Shown here in pieces: positions 17,801 to 24,981 of a stretch of DNA of 64,000 bases (positions are counted from its first letter, which is position 1; every line of letters begins with the position of its first letter). The DNA is from Agaribacterium haliotis (GTDB lineage Bacteria; Pseudomonadota; Gammaproteobacteria; Pseudomonadales; Cellvibrionaceae). Where the stretch lies: assembly GCF_002312815.1 (NCBI RefSeq), contig NZ_NKQJ01000006.1, forward strand, positions 1 to 64,000. The letters run 5' to 3'. The notes beneath the pieces are model-generated. The model was given only the letters and a program-made list of their open reading frames with translations. It did no database searches and had not been told where the DNA came from. The position numbers and the translations under genes were made by a program.

Positions 17801-17974
17801 GCCAGTGCTCTGGGCAACGAATCCGGCGTTGCCGAAATTCGTATTCCACTTGAGCAATTAACACCAACAGCCGAGCTGCCTGAAGGCCACTTCTACCAAC
17901 TGCGCGCATCGTTTATTAACAGCGAAGGCCAGGCCTTAGACGATGTTATCTACCCGTTGGAATTTGTTAAATAG
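14873..17974 (+). CDS. CRTAC1-like lipoprotein with FG-GAP/VCBS repeats, UnbV and Big2 domains
   Basis: 1033 residues. The lipoprotein signal ends LLGAC. From about 140 to 640 there are calcium-loop repeats of DxDxDGDxD type (for example DIDMDGDYD, DYDNDGDLD, DFNNDGLQD, DFDLDGDLD), typical of an integrin-alpha-like beta-propeller. An ASPIC/UnbV domain follows (about 650-735; GSAGEVFSQS, HFGLG, IRWRNG). Then come two Big2 immunoglobulin-like domains (about 745-910; LHWHSSQPNIIHVD and LQWTSSNEQVASVN) and a C-terminal beta domain. It is probably a surface adhesin or glycan-binding scaffold. It stands alone, with hexamer repeats upstream and a terminator after it. Confidence 0.85.
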   Translation: MTSPKPSVLALSALFISASLLGACSEDKSSKQSFILAPADPVTINTQVQTSTLQRLNVDLDNPQSYASLSVYAGDRLLAESLDIAVHGRQQLNTLLQFNSLGEKQLRFVSNNAKLTIYSYELEPVAGLEQPQFKDISERAGIDKANSLKYAGPTIADIDMDGDYDFIVNNHNDVSSKLYWNNGDGTVSKHSVDLARWYMHDLHGTAAGDYDNDGDLDLVVTQGGGNGMNPSENNFYLNQNNNFVLYTGDVGIDRGGRGRGARWSDMDLDGDLDLLLFNEASLYGYKPQHFFYENLGNGKLAFKHVPGLEDLHQSRVLLTDFNSDGIDDLIFYGPVSLWQSNGDFSFSDVSHKLPEAIKKLPQVMAMSDIDIDNDGDLDLFLARGKLFEGGQGETPSMDFDPQTKLFSIKPRGFKGVDRFRFSADGDVLFHNYYYLAQGGLIGKDYPVFLGADKNKLKIANGEQFTLSADQAQGWPEEHSENGMYFGYLGDKQWQAALVRNGNIFWGFQFSLSGVSSVTPDFVPQNRNEADYLLRNDGDTFVDVSRAWNIPAGTNALGVTNGDFNNDGLQDLFVYRWGKVGAKSSDYLLLNRDARQFETVTMHGANDIGGPGNGDMGQAFDFDLDGDLDLLNGSENGQWYLYENSQPGSGNYALVRVAYAPKSGIDALSAQVSLKTANNSYTKRVGSAGEVFSQSLLNTVHFGLGNETKIEQIKIRWRNGEEVEFNNKQANQLFDSNKLDPQKLQLNASRLREGATAKVTASFEPAAANSDLHWHSSQPNIIHVDQNGELRALGKAGQSAQISAQSSANGLQQKIDVLIEPWTKIELQDIYFDSKKIKLYSGESMQLNALLAPTNADVNELQWTSSNEQVASVNSTGTISALSPGQTSIAVFSPEYPQLKAQLELTVENYQEPYIKIRQRSSFEDNKLKNSGELHVVVDYHAGSGNKVIFSDEGGVRFWLRHFRSKWFPVKDVVLVDASALGNESGVAEIRIPLEQLTPTAELPEGHFYQLRASFINSEGQALDDVIYPLEFVK

Positions 17975-18000
17975 ATAACATTAGGGCCAGCTAACACCAA

Positions 18001-18030
18001 GTAAAGCAGGGCTCTGCCCCGCTTTACTTT
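18001..18030 (+). terminator. Terminator after CRTAC1-like gene
   Basis: GTAAAGC-A-GGGC pairs with GCCC-C-GCTTTAC and is followed by TTTCGCATTTTT. It lies between convergent genes and could also stop galE transcripts. Confidence 0.7.
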
Positions 18031-18042
18031 CGCATTTTTGGT

Positions 18043-19137
18043 TTATACTACCCTGGCGTAGATCTTGTCATTGCTGTTGATATCGCTGTTAGTGCTGTTG
18101 ACCTTATTGTCAATGCCGCTATCGTAGGCACAGCGGTAACCATCGGGATTTTTTGACTGCCAGCGCCAGCTGTGGCGAAGCATATCTTCAATGCCGTAAC
18201 AGGCTTTCCAGGCCAGCGATTTTTCAGCGTAATCCGGGCTCGAATAACAGGCGGCAACATCGCCCTCGCGCCGCGCACAAATACTAAACGGAATTGCCCG
18301 CTGACTGACTTTTTCGTAAGTCGCTATTAACTCCATCACCGAATAGCCCTTGCCAGTACCTAAGTTATAGGTTTTTAAACCGCTGTGTTTGATATGCTCA
18401 ATCGCCTTTACATGCCCCCTGGCAAGATCGACAACGTGAATATAATCTCTCACACCCGTGCCGTCTTCAGTATCGTAATCGCCGCCAAATACCTTAACTT
18501 CATCAAACTTACCAATCGCAACCTGCGCGATATACGGAAGGATATTACTCGGTACGCCTTTTGGGTCCTCGCCAATTTCGCCGCTGGGGTGAGCACCGAC
18601 CGGGTTAAAATATCTAAGAATCGTGATATTCCAATCCTCATCGCAGCGGGCGAGATCTTTAAGTAAAAACTCAACGCTGAGTTTGGATTGGCCATAGGGG
18701 TTATTCACCGATGTTGGGAAACTCTCGTCTATAGGCAGCTGCCTTGGCGTACCATAGACCGTTGCAGATGAACTAAAAACTAAATTTTTAACACCAAATT
18801 CTGCCATTAATTCACACAATACAAGTGTGCCACTGATATTTGTCGTGAAGTAGTTAAGTGGCTGCTCAAAGGATTCTCCAACTGCTTTTAGCCCGGCAAA
18901 GTGAATCACCGCATCAAACTTGTGGCGGATAAAAACTTTGCTCATCTGAGCTTTATCAAGCACATCACAAGCGTAATAACGAACAGACTTGCCCGTTAAT
19001 TTCTCTACTCGCCGCAAGGGCTCCTCGCTGGAATTACTAAAGTTATCGACCACAACAACATTGTGATTTTCATTTAGAAGTTCAACCAGGGTATGACTGC
19101 CGATATAACCTGCGCCACCCGTTACTAAAATATTCAT
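18043..19137 (-). CDS. galE: UDP-glucose 4-epimerase
   Basis: 364 residues from the ATG at 19137, preceded by AGGTGG; the frame opens 17 codons earlier inside the neighbour. The NAD-binding GGAGYIGSH (residues 7-15), SSSATVYG and the YxxxK motif (YGQSKLSVE) are present, as are NLGTGKGYSV and NPDGYR near the C-terminus. It is slightly longer than the usual 338 because of an Asn/Ser-rich tail. It interconverts UDP-glucose and UDP-galactose, or the N-acetyl forms, supplying polysaccharide precursors. It is the third gene of the LruC/lipoprotein operon, which links that operon to the syp-like cluster. Confidence 0.9.
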   Translation of the reverse strand: MNILVTGGAGYIGSHTLVELLNENHNVVVVDNFSNSSEEPLRRVEKLTGKSVRYYACDVLDKAQMSKVFIRHKFDAVIHFAGLKAVGESFEQPLNYFTTNISGTLVLCELMAEFGVKNLVFSSSATVYGTPRQLPIDESFPTSVNNPYGQSKLSVEFLLKDLARCDEDWNITILRYFNPVGAHPSGEIGEDPKGVPSNILPYIAQVAIGKFDEVKVFGGDYDTEDGTGVRDYIHVVDLARGHVKAIEHIKHSGLKTYNLGTGKGYSVMELIATYEKVSQRAIPFSICARREGDVAACYSSPDYAEKSLAWKACYGIEDMLRHSWRWQSKNPDGYRCAYDSGIDNKVNSTNSDINSNDKIYARVV

Positions 19138-19145
19138 ATTGCCAC

Positions 19146-19682
19146 CTATAATGCAATTGACCAGTCGCTGCCCATTGAGCGCTGCCATGAAGTTGTTGCC
19201 AGTTGAATGGCGCCCGACCCGTAAAAGACCGTTGCCGTTAATTCTTGATAACTATTGATTAGGGTAAATCGACGACTAAAATCTCGCGGTGTGACGCGCC
19301 CTCGAAATAAGCAGCTAGCTGCGCCGTCGCCGGCCACACAAATCGATAAAAATACTGTGCTGTGTTCATCGATAAGGCCTAAACGATGCAAATCAAAGCG
19401 GACATGCAAATCTGAGCTGGATTGAAACAAAAAGTCTTTATCTGCCTTTAAGCTTTGGGTTAAGGGCGCCGCATCGTTTTCAGCGCGGCTAGCGCCGTTT
19501 GCTTCAGACACATCGAGCGGCTGAGCAGAATCACTCGGCTCTGGGCTTGGGCTTGGACTCGCCAAGGCTGCAGCCGTCTCAATTTGGCGACTTTCCGAAG
19601 CGCTATCTTGTGAACCTGACGAGCCACCACACGCAGACAGCACACAAATAAAAACCGAACTTGTTAACAGTGCATATTTCAT
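19146..19682 (-). CDS. Hypothetical lipoprotein
   Basis: 178 residues. The signal peptide ends VLSACGGSSG, a lipoprotein box. A low-complexity Ser/Pro/Ala/Glu linker (about 24-85) leads to a small beta-rich domain of about 90 residues containing DLHVRFDLHRLGLIDE and FLSICVAGDGAASC; its two Cys could pair. The ATG starts one base after the LruC gene's stop, and galE begins eight bases after its end, so the three are tightly coupled. No family is recognised; an envelope partner of the LruC protein is plausible. Confidence 0.65.
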   Translation of the reverse strand: MKYALLTSSVFICVLSACGGSSGSQDSASESRQIETAAALASPSPSPEPSDSAQPLDVSEANGASRAENDAAPLTQSLKADKDFLFQSSSDLHVRFDLHRLGLIDEHSTVFLSICVAGDGAASCLFRGRVTPRDFSRRFTLINSYQELTATVFYGSGAIQLATTSWQRSMGSDWSIAL

Positions 19683-19683
19683 T

Positions 19684-21858
19684 TTATGGCTCCCAACGGT
19701 TGTTAATTAACTGACGTGAGTTGGCATCAAACTGCTGATACCAGAGCTGTTTTTCGCTGCCGTCGCTGCGTACAAAACTTGCAAATTCCGGGTAGACAAG
19801 GCTGAGATCGACACGCTCTGCCGGGTGCTGCCACAAGCCCGGAACTTCGAGCGCCCAGGGCAAGTTATTGTCGCTGACAAAAAACGAGCTAAGCCCATCG
19901 GAATTATCGTCATACAAACCCCACAGCTTGGGATTAAAACGCTCACTGACCGGCTTGTTTTTTAGGTGAATTTCCAACGAGCGCCCAGGCGCCTGGGCAA
20001 ATGCGGGGCCGTGGTAGTGGCCGGGGCTGGCAAAGATAAACGGGTTGAGCACACCACTGGGCGCGAGCGACTCGTGCACCGTGCGCTTAAGCGCAACACT
20101 TAGCAAAAAATCAAACTCGTCATTTTGTTCAAAGGTGGCGCAGTGTGTATCGGTGCGATAGAACTCGCAGCCGGGGGCAACACTTACTTCGTTTTTTAAG
20201 TCATTGGAAATAATAAAAACGGCATCGGCGTGCTCGCTGTTTATTTCCATGGGGCTATTTTCAACAAGCAAGCCATTAATAAAGAGCAGGCTTTTTTCCA
20301 CATCAATATCAGCTTGCGAAATACCATCAAGCTGAATGGCATAACCGTTGTGATAACCGGCACCAAGAGCCAACAGGCGCCCGCGTACATCGTAGCGAAA
20401 GACCTCATTGTCAGCATTGAAATAACGCGTAACCCGGCTGGCAACAACAACATCATTCATATCGTAATCGCCGAGCAAAGGCCAGTTGTCTTCAAAAGCC
20501 AGCGTGACAAAGTCGCTGTCGGAAGGGTAAGACTCAACACTCACCCCGGCTTCGACAAGCTCGATCCGGTAATCTTCAACTTCGCCGTCGGCGACACCGC
20601 CATTGGGGCCAATATCAGCGGTCGAGCTGTAGCGAAAGCGAGTCCAGGTGGCGCCAGCTTGAGCGTGCTCGGGTACTGAGACCTGTAAATAATTGTCGCC
20701 GCTTTTTAGCGCCTGATTTTTTATAATCTGTTCTTGGTCGTCAAAACTTCCATTTTGGTCCCAGTCGGCCCAAGCGTTTGCAATGCCCTCACCTTTGGTT
20801 TTGGCAATTAAAATACTGTTGGAGCCAAGCTCAAAGTTTGTTATTGCTTGAACACCATCGTCATCACCGCCCCAGCTTGAGCCTAAATACAGGTTTTCGC
20901 TTCGTTCATGGCGGGCGCCGTTGTCTTCAATTTTGCTGCCGTAACTCTCCGGCGCATCGCCAAAATCGACACTGCTTGAATCGGAAAGAATATTCGCGAC
21001 TGCACAGCGAGCGCCGTCGTTATTACTCGATGACGGACCAAAAGCAAAAAACTCTGCGCGAATATCAGCGGCATTAATATCGATGCGAAAAATAAAACCG
21101 TCGCTGTTTCGGCTGATATAGAGTTTTTCATCCGCATCAAAATATACCGCACCAAAGGTGCCGCGCTCACCAACATTAGATATCAGCTGTGCGCGCCCCA
21201 GCTCAGGATCGATAACAAACAAATTGCCAGAGCTGTCGACACTATAAAGGTGTTGGTTGTGCGGGTGAAAAGCAAAGTCGTAGATACGAAGGTTTAGGTC
21301 GGCGCCATCTACTACTTTTTGCCAACTGCGTGTGCTTGCTGAAACAGCCGTTTCTAGCTGCTCTGGGGTAGAGGCCTCAACACCGCCGAGATCGACATAA
21401 TACAAACCAAAGCCCGCACCGGGCCGGTACGCGTAATAGCGGTTGTGTTGCAGCGACACATCGCCAACATAGAAGTTGGCGCCGGGGTAGCCGGCAAGGG
21501 CAACGGGCCGGGCTTGATAGTCGGCACCGATCTGCACAAGTGTCTGCCACTCGGAACTAAAGCCGTAGATGTAACGATCAAAATTATTAAAACCGATGGC
21601 GTTGATCTTGCCCGAGGTGCCCATGGCATCACTGTGGCGAAGATAAAAACCCGTTGCCAGGTTTACCCCAAACAGCTCGGCTTTGGATTTCTGAACCAAG
21701 AAGGCCTGCTCAGGACAATCTAAAAACGCAGATGAAGCCAAACTGTTGAAAGAGAAAAGTAACGCGAACGCCGAACTTAGTGTTTGTAGGCAAACAGATA
21801 GGCGTCGCGGATTTGTAAAGTGCAGTGGCGCTGCTCGATACCGAATTGATATAGGCAT
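19684..21858 (-). CDS. Secreted LruC-domain protein
   Basis: 724 residues from the ATG at 21858, which has AGAGGAGC just upstream; the frame opens 57 codons earlier and downstream of no promoter. The signal peptide ends near NSLASS. Residues about 50-310 resemble a DUF6923-type propeller of short Gly/Asp loops (FGVNLATGFY, YIYGFSSEW). Residues about 330-450 carry a GEVED-type motif (GVADGEVEDYRIEL). From about 470 an LruC domain follows (DNWPLLGDYDMNDVVV). LruC proteins are exported and occur in Bacteroidetes, Leptospira and marine gammaproteobacteria; their exact role is not known. The sigma54-type promoter and the galE partner suggest a biofilm-matrix or surface role. Confidence 0.8.
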   Translation of the reverse strand: MPISIRYRAAPLHFTNPRRLSVCLQTLSSAFALLFSFNSLASSAFLDCPEQAFLVQKSKAELFGVNLATGFYLRHSDAMGTSGKINAIGFNNFDRYIYGFSSEWQTLVQIGADYQARPVALAGYPGANFYVGDVSLQHNRYYAYRPGAGFGLYYVDLGGVEASTPEQLETAVSASTRSWQKVVDGADLNLRIYDFAFHPHNQHLYSVDSSGNLFVIDPELGRAQLISNVGERGTFGAVYFDADEKLYISRNSDGFIFRIDINAADIRAEFFAFGPSSSNNDGARCAVANILSDSSSVDFGDAPESYGSKIEDNGARHERSENLYLGSSWGGDDDGVQAITNFELGSNSILIAKTKGEGIANAWADWDQNGSFDDQEQIIKNQALKSGDNYLQVSVPEHAQAGATWTRFRYSSTADIGPNGGVADGEVEDYRIELVEAGVSVESYPSDSDFVTLAFEDNWPLLGDYDMNDVVVASRVTRYFNADNEVFRYDVRGRLLALGAGYHNGYAIQLDGISQADIDVEKSLLFINGLLVENSPMEINSEHADAVFIISNDLKNEVSVAPGCEFYRTDTHCATFEQNDEFDFLLSVALKRTVHESLAPSGVLNPFIFASPGHYHGPAFAQAPGRSLEIHLKNKPVSERFNPKLWGLYDDNSDGLSSFFVSDNNLPWALEVPGLWQHPAERVDLSLVYPEFASFVRSDGSEKQLWYQQFDANSRQLINNRWEP

Positions 21859-21911
21859 GGTGCTCCTCTTGAAATCAAATACGATTGATAAAATGAGTTC
21901 AGCACCAACAA

Positions 21912-21927
21912 AGCGAACAGCCTGCCA
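21912..21927 (-). promoter_or_regulatory. Sigma54-type -24/-12 promoter of the LruC-lipoprotein-galE operon
   Basis: The minus strand reads TGGCAGGCTGTTCGCT, with GG and GC exactly 12 bp apart, as in TGGCACG-N4-TTGCW. It lies about 55 bp upstream of the chosen LruC start. Confidence 0.55.
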
Positions 21928-21980
21928 ATCCAGCACACCTTTGTTTTTATTGGTTTTTTTAACAAAACCTAAAAACAACT

Positions 21981-22038
21981 TCGCAATATGCAAAGCAATT
22001 TCATGAAGTTTTCTAAAAATATTTTGCAAAACGCAAAT
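21981..22038. promoter_or_regulatory. Candidate SypG enhancer region between divergent operons
   Basis: Two TTGCAA-type dyads: TCGCAATATGCAAAGC at 21981-21996 and ATTTTGCAAAACGCAAAT at 22021-22038. Both candidate sigma54 promoters lie 55-160 bp away, the usual enhancer distance. The 9-mer ATTTTGCAA recurs upstream of three other operons here. Confidence 0.5.
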
Positions 22039-22143
22039 TTAATAGACCATTTTTTAATAAACGATTCGAGTTTATGCAGCCTACGGATTAAACCAAGCAG
22101 AAAGACCCAGACATAAACCCCACAATTTGATTAAAATTAACTT

Positions 22144-22159
22144 AGGCCCAAGTTTTGCT
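22144..22159 (+). promoter_or_regulatory. Sigma54-type promoter of the response regulator/kinase operon
   Basis: AGGCCCAAGTTTTGCT has GG and GC at the correct 12-bp spacing and a full TTGCT -12 box. Transcription would start near 22171, which supports the start codon at 22199 and excludes 22127. Confidence 0.5.
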
Positions 22160-22198
22160 TTACCGATAAAACCACAAAATTATCTACGGTTACTGGTA

Positions 22199-23551
22199 AT
22201 GACCTTACAACAACAAGAACTCAACGCAGATCGACAAGCGACTGTGCTTTTTATTGACGATGAAGAAGCCATACTTAGGGCGATGCTCAGGCTCACCCGC
22301 GGCCACAACTGGAAAACAATGACAGCCACATCCGCTCAACAAGCATTTGCTATTGCTGAACGAGAAGACATCGACGTTGTTATTTCAGATATGCGTATGC
22401 CGGATATTAACGGTGCAGAGCTACTCGCGCATTTTTATAAAAACTCACCAACAACCAGGCGAATTTTGCTAACCGGCTACAGCGATATCGGTGAATTTAG
22501 TGAAGCGGTAAATAAAGCTCATATCTACAACTACTTAAGCAAACCCTGGCAAGACAAAGAGCTCACTGAAATCATCAGCGCCGCACTTCAAAGCCGGCAA
22601 GATGAACTGAAGCAGCAACAACAGGCGAGCTGTGAAAAAGCAAAAAACATTAAACTCAGCAAAATTGCGCTGCTGTTAGATAAGCAAGTTAAGGAGCGCA
22701 GCATTGAGGTTGATCAAGCTCTGCAGCTACTCGATAACAACCACAAGCACAACCAGGGCAATATTCTCGATTCCGTCTTAGTGATCAACCGTATCATCGA
22801 GTGGAAAGAAGGCGGCGCCCACGGCCAAAGTGACTTTGTCAGTTATTATGCAATTGAAATGGCGCAGCAGCTTAATTTTTCTGACAGCGATATTGAAGCC
22901 ATTCGGCTGGCCTCACTGCTTCACCGCGTCGGGCTCTTAGCTTTGCCCGACGATATTCGCCACAAGCCTATTTACGCCTTAAGCGCCGAACAATTAAAGC
23001 TCTACAAGCAGTACCCAATTTGGGGAGAGAAATGCATTCGCCATTCCAAAACTTTGGTAGGTGTTGCCAATATTGTTCGCCACCACAGAGAAGCGATTAA
23101 TGGCAACGGTTTTCCCGATGGCCTGAGCCAAAAACAGATCCCCATAGCCGCCCAAATTGTGGGCCTGGTGAGCGACTTCTACGACGCCTATTCCGGGCAG
23201 ATAAGTCGAGAGATCCGCGGCGTGGAATCCGCAAAGGTCTATATTAACGAGTGGGCCGGGCGCCGCCACGACGTCAAGCTAGTACAGCTATTTTGGCAGG
23301 TGCTTGCCGATTATTGTGATACGTCGTTGCAAAGCTGTGTTTTGCCAAGCTGTGAGCTTAAGAGCGGCATGCTGTTAAACAAAGACGTTGTTTCGAGCTC
23401 GGGTTGTTTTTTACTTGCCAAAGGAACGGTGCTGAGCCCAAAAACAATCAAAAAACTTATTGAGTACGAAACAACTCACCGGGAGCTTTTTGAAGTGCAT
23501 ATACGTATTGTCCCCGAAAACGAACAGAGCTCAACACAAGAGCTAGTCTAA
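22199..23551 (+). CDS. Response regulator with degenerate HD-GYP domain
   Basis: 450 residues from the ATG at 22199 (an earlier frame start at 22127 precedes the promoter). The receiver domain spans about 15-130: acidic pair in FIDDEE, phospho-acceptor Asp64 in ISDMRMPD, and Lys in LSKPWQD. A helical linker (130-200) leads to an HD-GYP-like domain (about 205-330). Its signature residues are altered: LLHRVG instead of LLHDIG, HHRE instead of HHE, NGNGFP instead of DGSGYP. Cyclic-di-GMP hydrolysis is therefore doubtful, and a c-di-GMP-binding or protein-contact role is likelier. It is probably the partner of the kinase downstream. Confidence 0.8.
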   Translation: MTLQQQELNADRQATVLFIDDEEAILRAMLRLTRGHNWKTMTATSAQQAFAIAEREDIDVVISDMRMPDINGAELLAHFYKNSPTTRRILLTGYSDIGEFSEAVNKAHIYNYLSKPWQDKELTEIISAALQSRQDELKQQQQASCEKAKNIKLSKIALLLDKQVKERSIEVDQALQLLDNNHKHNQGNILDSVLVINRIIEWKEGGAHGQSDFVSYYAIEMAQQLNFSDSDIEAIRLASLLHRVGLLALPDDIRHKPIYALSAEQLKLYKQYPIWGEKCIRHSKTLVGVANIVRHHREAINGNGFPDGLSQKQIPIAAQIVGLVSDFYDAYSGQISREIRGVESAKVYINEWAGRRHDVKLVQLFWQVLADYCDTSLQSCVLPSCELKSGMLLNKDVVSSSGCFLLAKGTVLSPKTIKKLIEYETTHRELFEVHIRIVPENEQSSTQELV

Positions 23552-23611
23552 GCGCCTTAAGAGTTACAAAATGCAAAACAAACAAGGAGTCAAACAAGAG
23601 AGCCAAACACT

Positions 23612-24586
23612 ATGACGGGCCCCGATTACAAAGCCGCATACTTCAGACAGAAAAAAGCTCGCGAATTGGCTGAACAACTACTTGAGGATAAGTCGCGCGA
23701 GCTCTATAACTCCAATCAAGCGGTGCTTAAAGCTTATCAAGAACTAAAAGAGCAGAAATCGCAGTTGCTGCACAAAGAAAAGCTGGCGTCGATAGGCCAG
23801 CTTAGTGCCGGTGTTGCCCACGAGATAAATAACCCCTCTGGTTATGTGCGCAGCAACCTAAACACATTAAAGCGCTACTTAAATAAAATTTACACCTACA
23901 TCGAAGCGCTTGAGGCCAGCAATTCAGATCTAGCCATACAAAAGCTGCGTGAGCAACTGGATATTGCCTATGTGTTGCACGATTTAACCGAGCTTGTTTC
24001 CGATAGCTTAGAGGGCATGGAGCGCGTAGCAAGCATCGTACAGTCACTGAAGGATTTTGCCCGCCCAGATCCTGAAGAAGCCGTTAGCTACAACCTCAAT
24101 GACTGTATTAGAAATACTCTTAAGCTCGTCAACAGTGAAATCAAATACCAAGCTCAGGTCGATACTGAACTTGCCGAGCTACCGCCGCTCTGCGGACAAC
24201 CGGGCAGTATGAGCCAGGTATTTCTCAATCTCATTATCAATGCTGCACAGGCCATTCCCACCCAGGGTAATATTCATATAAGTACCCGCCTTGCCACAAG
24301 CGGCGAGCGCCCCGATCATCAGCAGTGGATAATCGCCTGTGTCAGCGATACTGGGACGGGTATCCCCGAAGATATTATCGACAAAATTTTTGACCCGTTT
24401 TACAGCACCAAAAAAATCGGTGAGGGAACGGGTTTGGGCCTGGCGATCGTGCACAGCCTGCTCAAAAAACAAGGCGGCCTTATCCGAGTCGAAAAAAACC
24501 ACCCTGTGGGAACACGCTTCAAACTGCTACTACCTGTTCGTCCACCAGCCGGGGCAGAGGCTGGCGTGACAAACGAGCCTCAATAA
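23612..24586 (+). CDS. Cytoplasmic sensor histidine kinase
   Basis: 324 residues, no membrane segment or recognised sensor domain. A coiled coil (about 5-55) leads to the H-box SAGVAHEINNPSG (His70), then an N-box LINAAQAI near 210, G1 DTGTGIPEDI and G2 GEGTGLGLAI. A KDFARPD motif after the dimerisation helices matches the NtrB/ZraS-like class with HEINNP. It follows the HD-GYP regulator by 60 bp, most likely in one sigma54-driven operon. The input signal may come through the coiled coil or the partner receiver. Confidence 0.85.
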   Translation: MTGPDYKAAYFRQKKARELAEQLLEDKSRELYNSNQAVLKAYQELKEQKSQLLHKEKLASIGQLSAGVAHEINNPSGYVRSNLNTLKRYLNKIYTYIEALEASNSDLAIQKLREQLDIAYVLHDLTELVSDSLEGMERVASIVQSLKDFARPDPEEAVSYNLNDCIRNTLKLVNSEIKYQAQVDTELAELPPLCGQPGSMSQVFLNLIINAAQAIPTQGNIHISTRLATSGERPDHQQWIIACVSDTGTGIPEDIIDKIFDPFYSTKKIGEGTGLGLAIVHSLLKKQGGLIRVEKNHPVGTRFKLLLPVRPPAGAEAGVTNEPQ

Positions 24587-24772
24587 CGTCGCCCCTTACG
24601 GCCTGGCGGATAAACCTAAAGCACCAAACCTTCAGCGCTAAAACTAGCAGCTTAAATCTAGCCGCTAAATCCTAAGCCTTAGGCCTAAACCAAGCTCCTA
24701 AAACAAGCCCTAAAGCAGGCCCTTAAAGCTGGGCCAGCAGCTTTAGCTGTGCGCAAATAGGCTTGGGCCCAG
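24587..24772. repeat. Degenerate CCTAAA-rich intergenic stretch with small hairpins
   Basis: Between 24610 and 24728, CTAAA/CCTAAA words recur about every ten bases, including the inverted pair CCTAAG/CTTAGG. AAAGCTG and CAGCTTT (24725-24744) form a seven-base stem without a T run, a weak terminator candidate for the kinase operon. Confidence 0.45.
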
Positions 24773-24812
24773 ATTTTTGCAACATGCAAAAACGGCGCTT
24801 CGCATTTTGCAA
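24773..24812. promoter_or_regulatory. Candidate SypG enhancer upstream of the H/I-J-K-L operon
   Basis: ATTTTTGCAACATGCAAAAA at 24773-24792 is a near-perfect dyad. GCATTTTGCAA follows at 24802-24812. They lie about 120-155 bp before the -24 element. Confidence 0.5.
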
Positions 24813-24928
24813 CTCGTACAGCTACGGGCCCATCTCAGCCGCAGCCAAGACTGATCCCCCAGCAAAAAGCACAAAAAATACGCTTTATTATCAACAACTT
24901 AAAACAAGGCAACGTTTTATATTGCTTT

Positions 24929-24944
24929 CGGCATCGCGCTTGCA
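24929..24944 (+). promoter_or_regulatory. Sigma54-type promoter of the glycosyltransferase operon
   Basis: CGGCATCGCGCTTGCA has GG/GC at 12-bp spacing, GGCA in the -24 box and a complete TTGCA -12 box. It is the best match of the five found. Transcription would start near 24955. Confidence 0.7.
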
Positions 24945-24981
24945 AACTCAAAGCTAATTCACAGCCATGCCCTGCATACTT

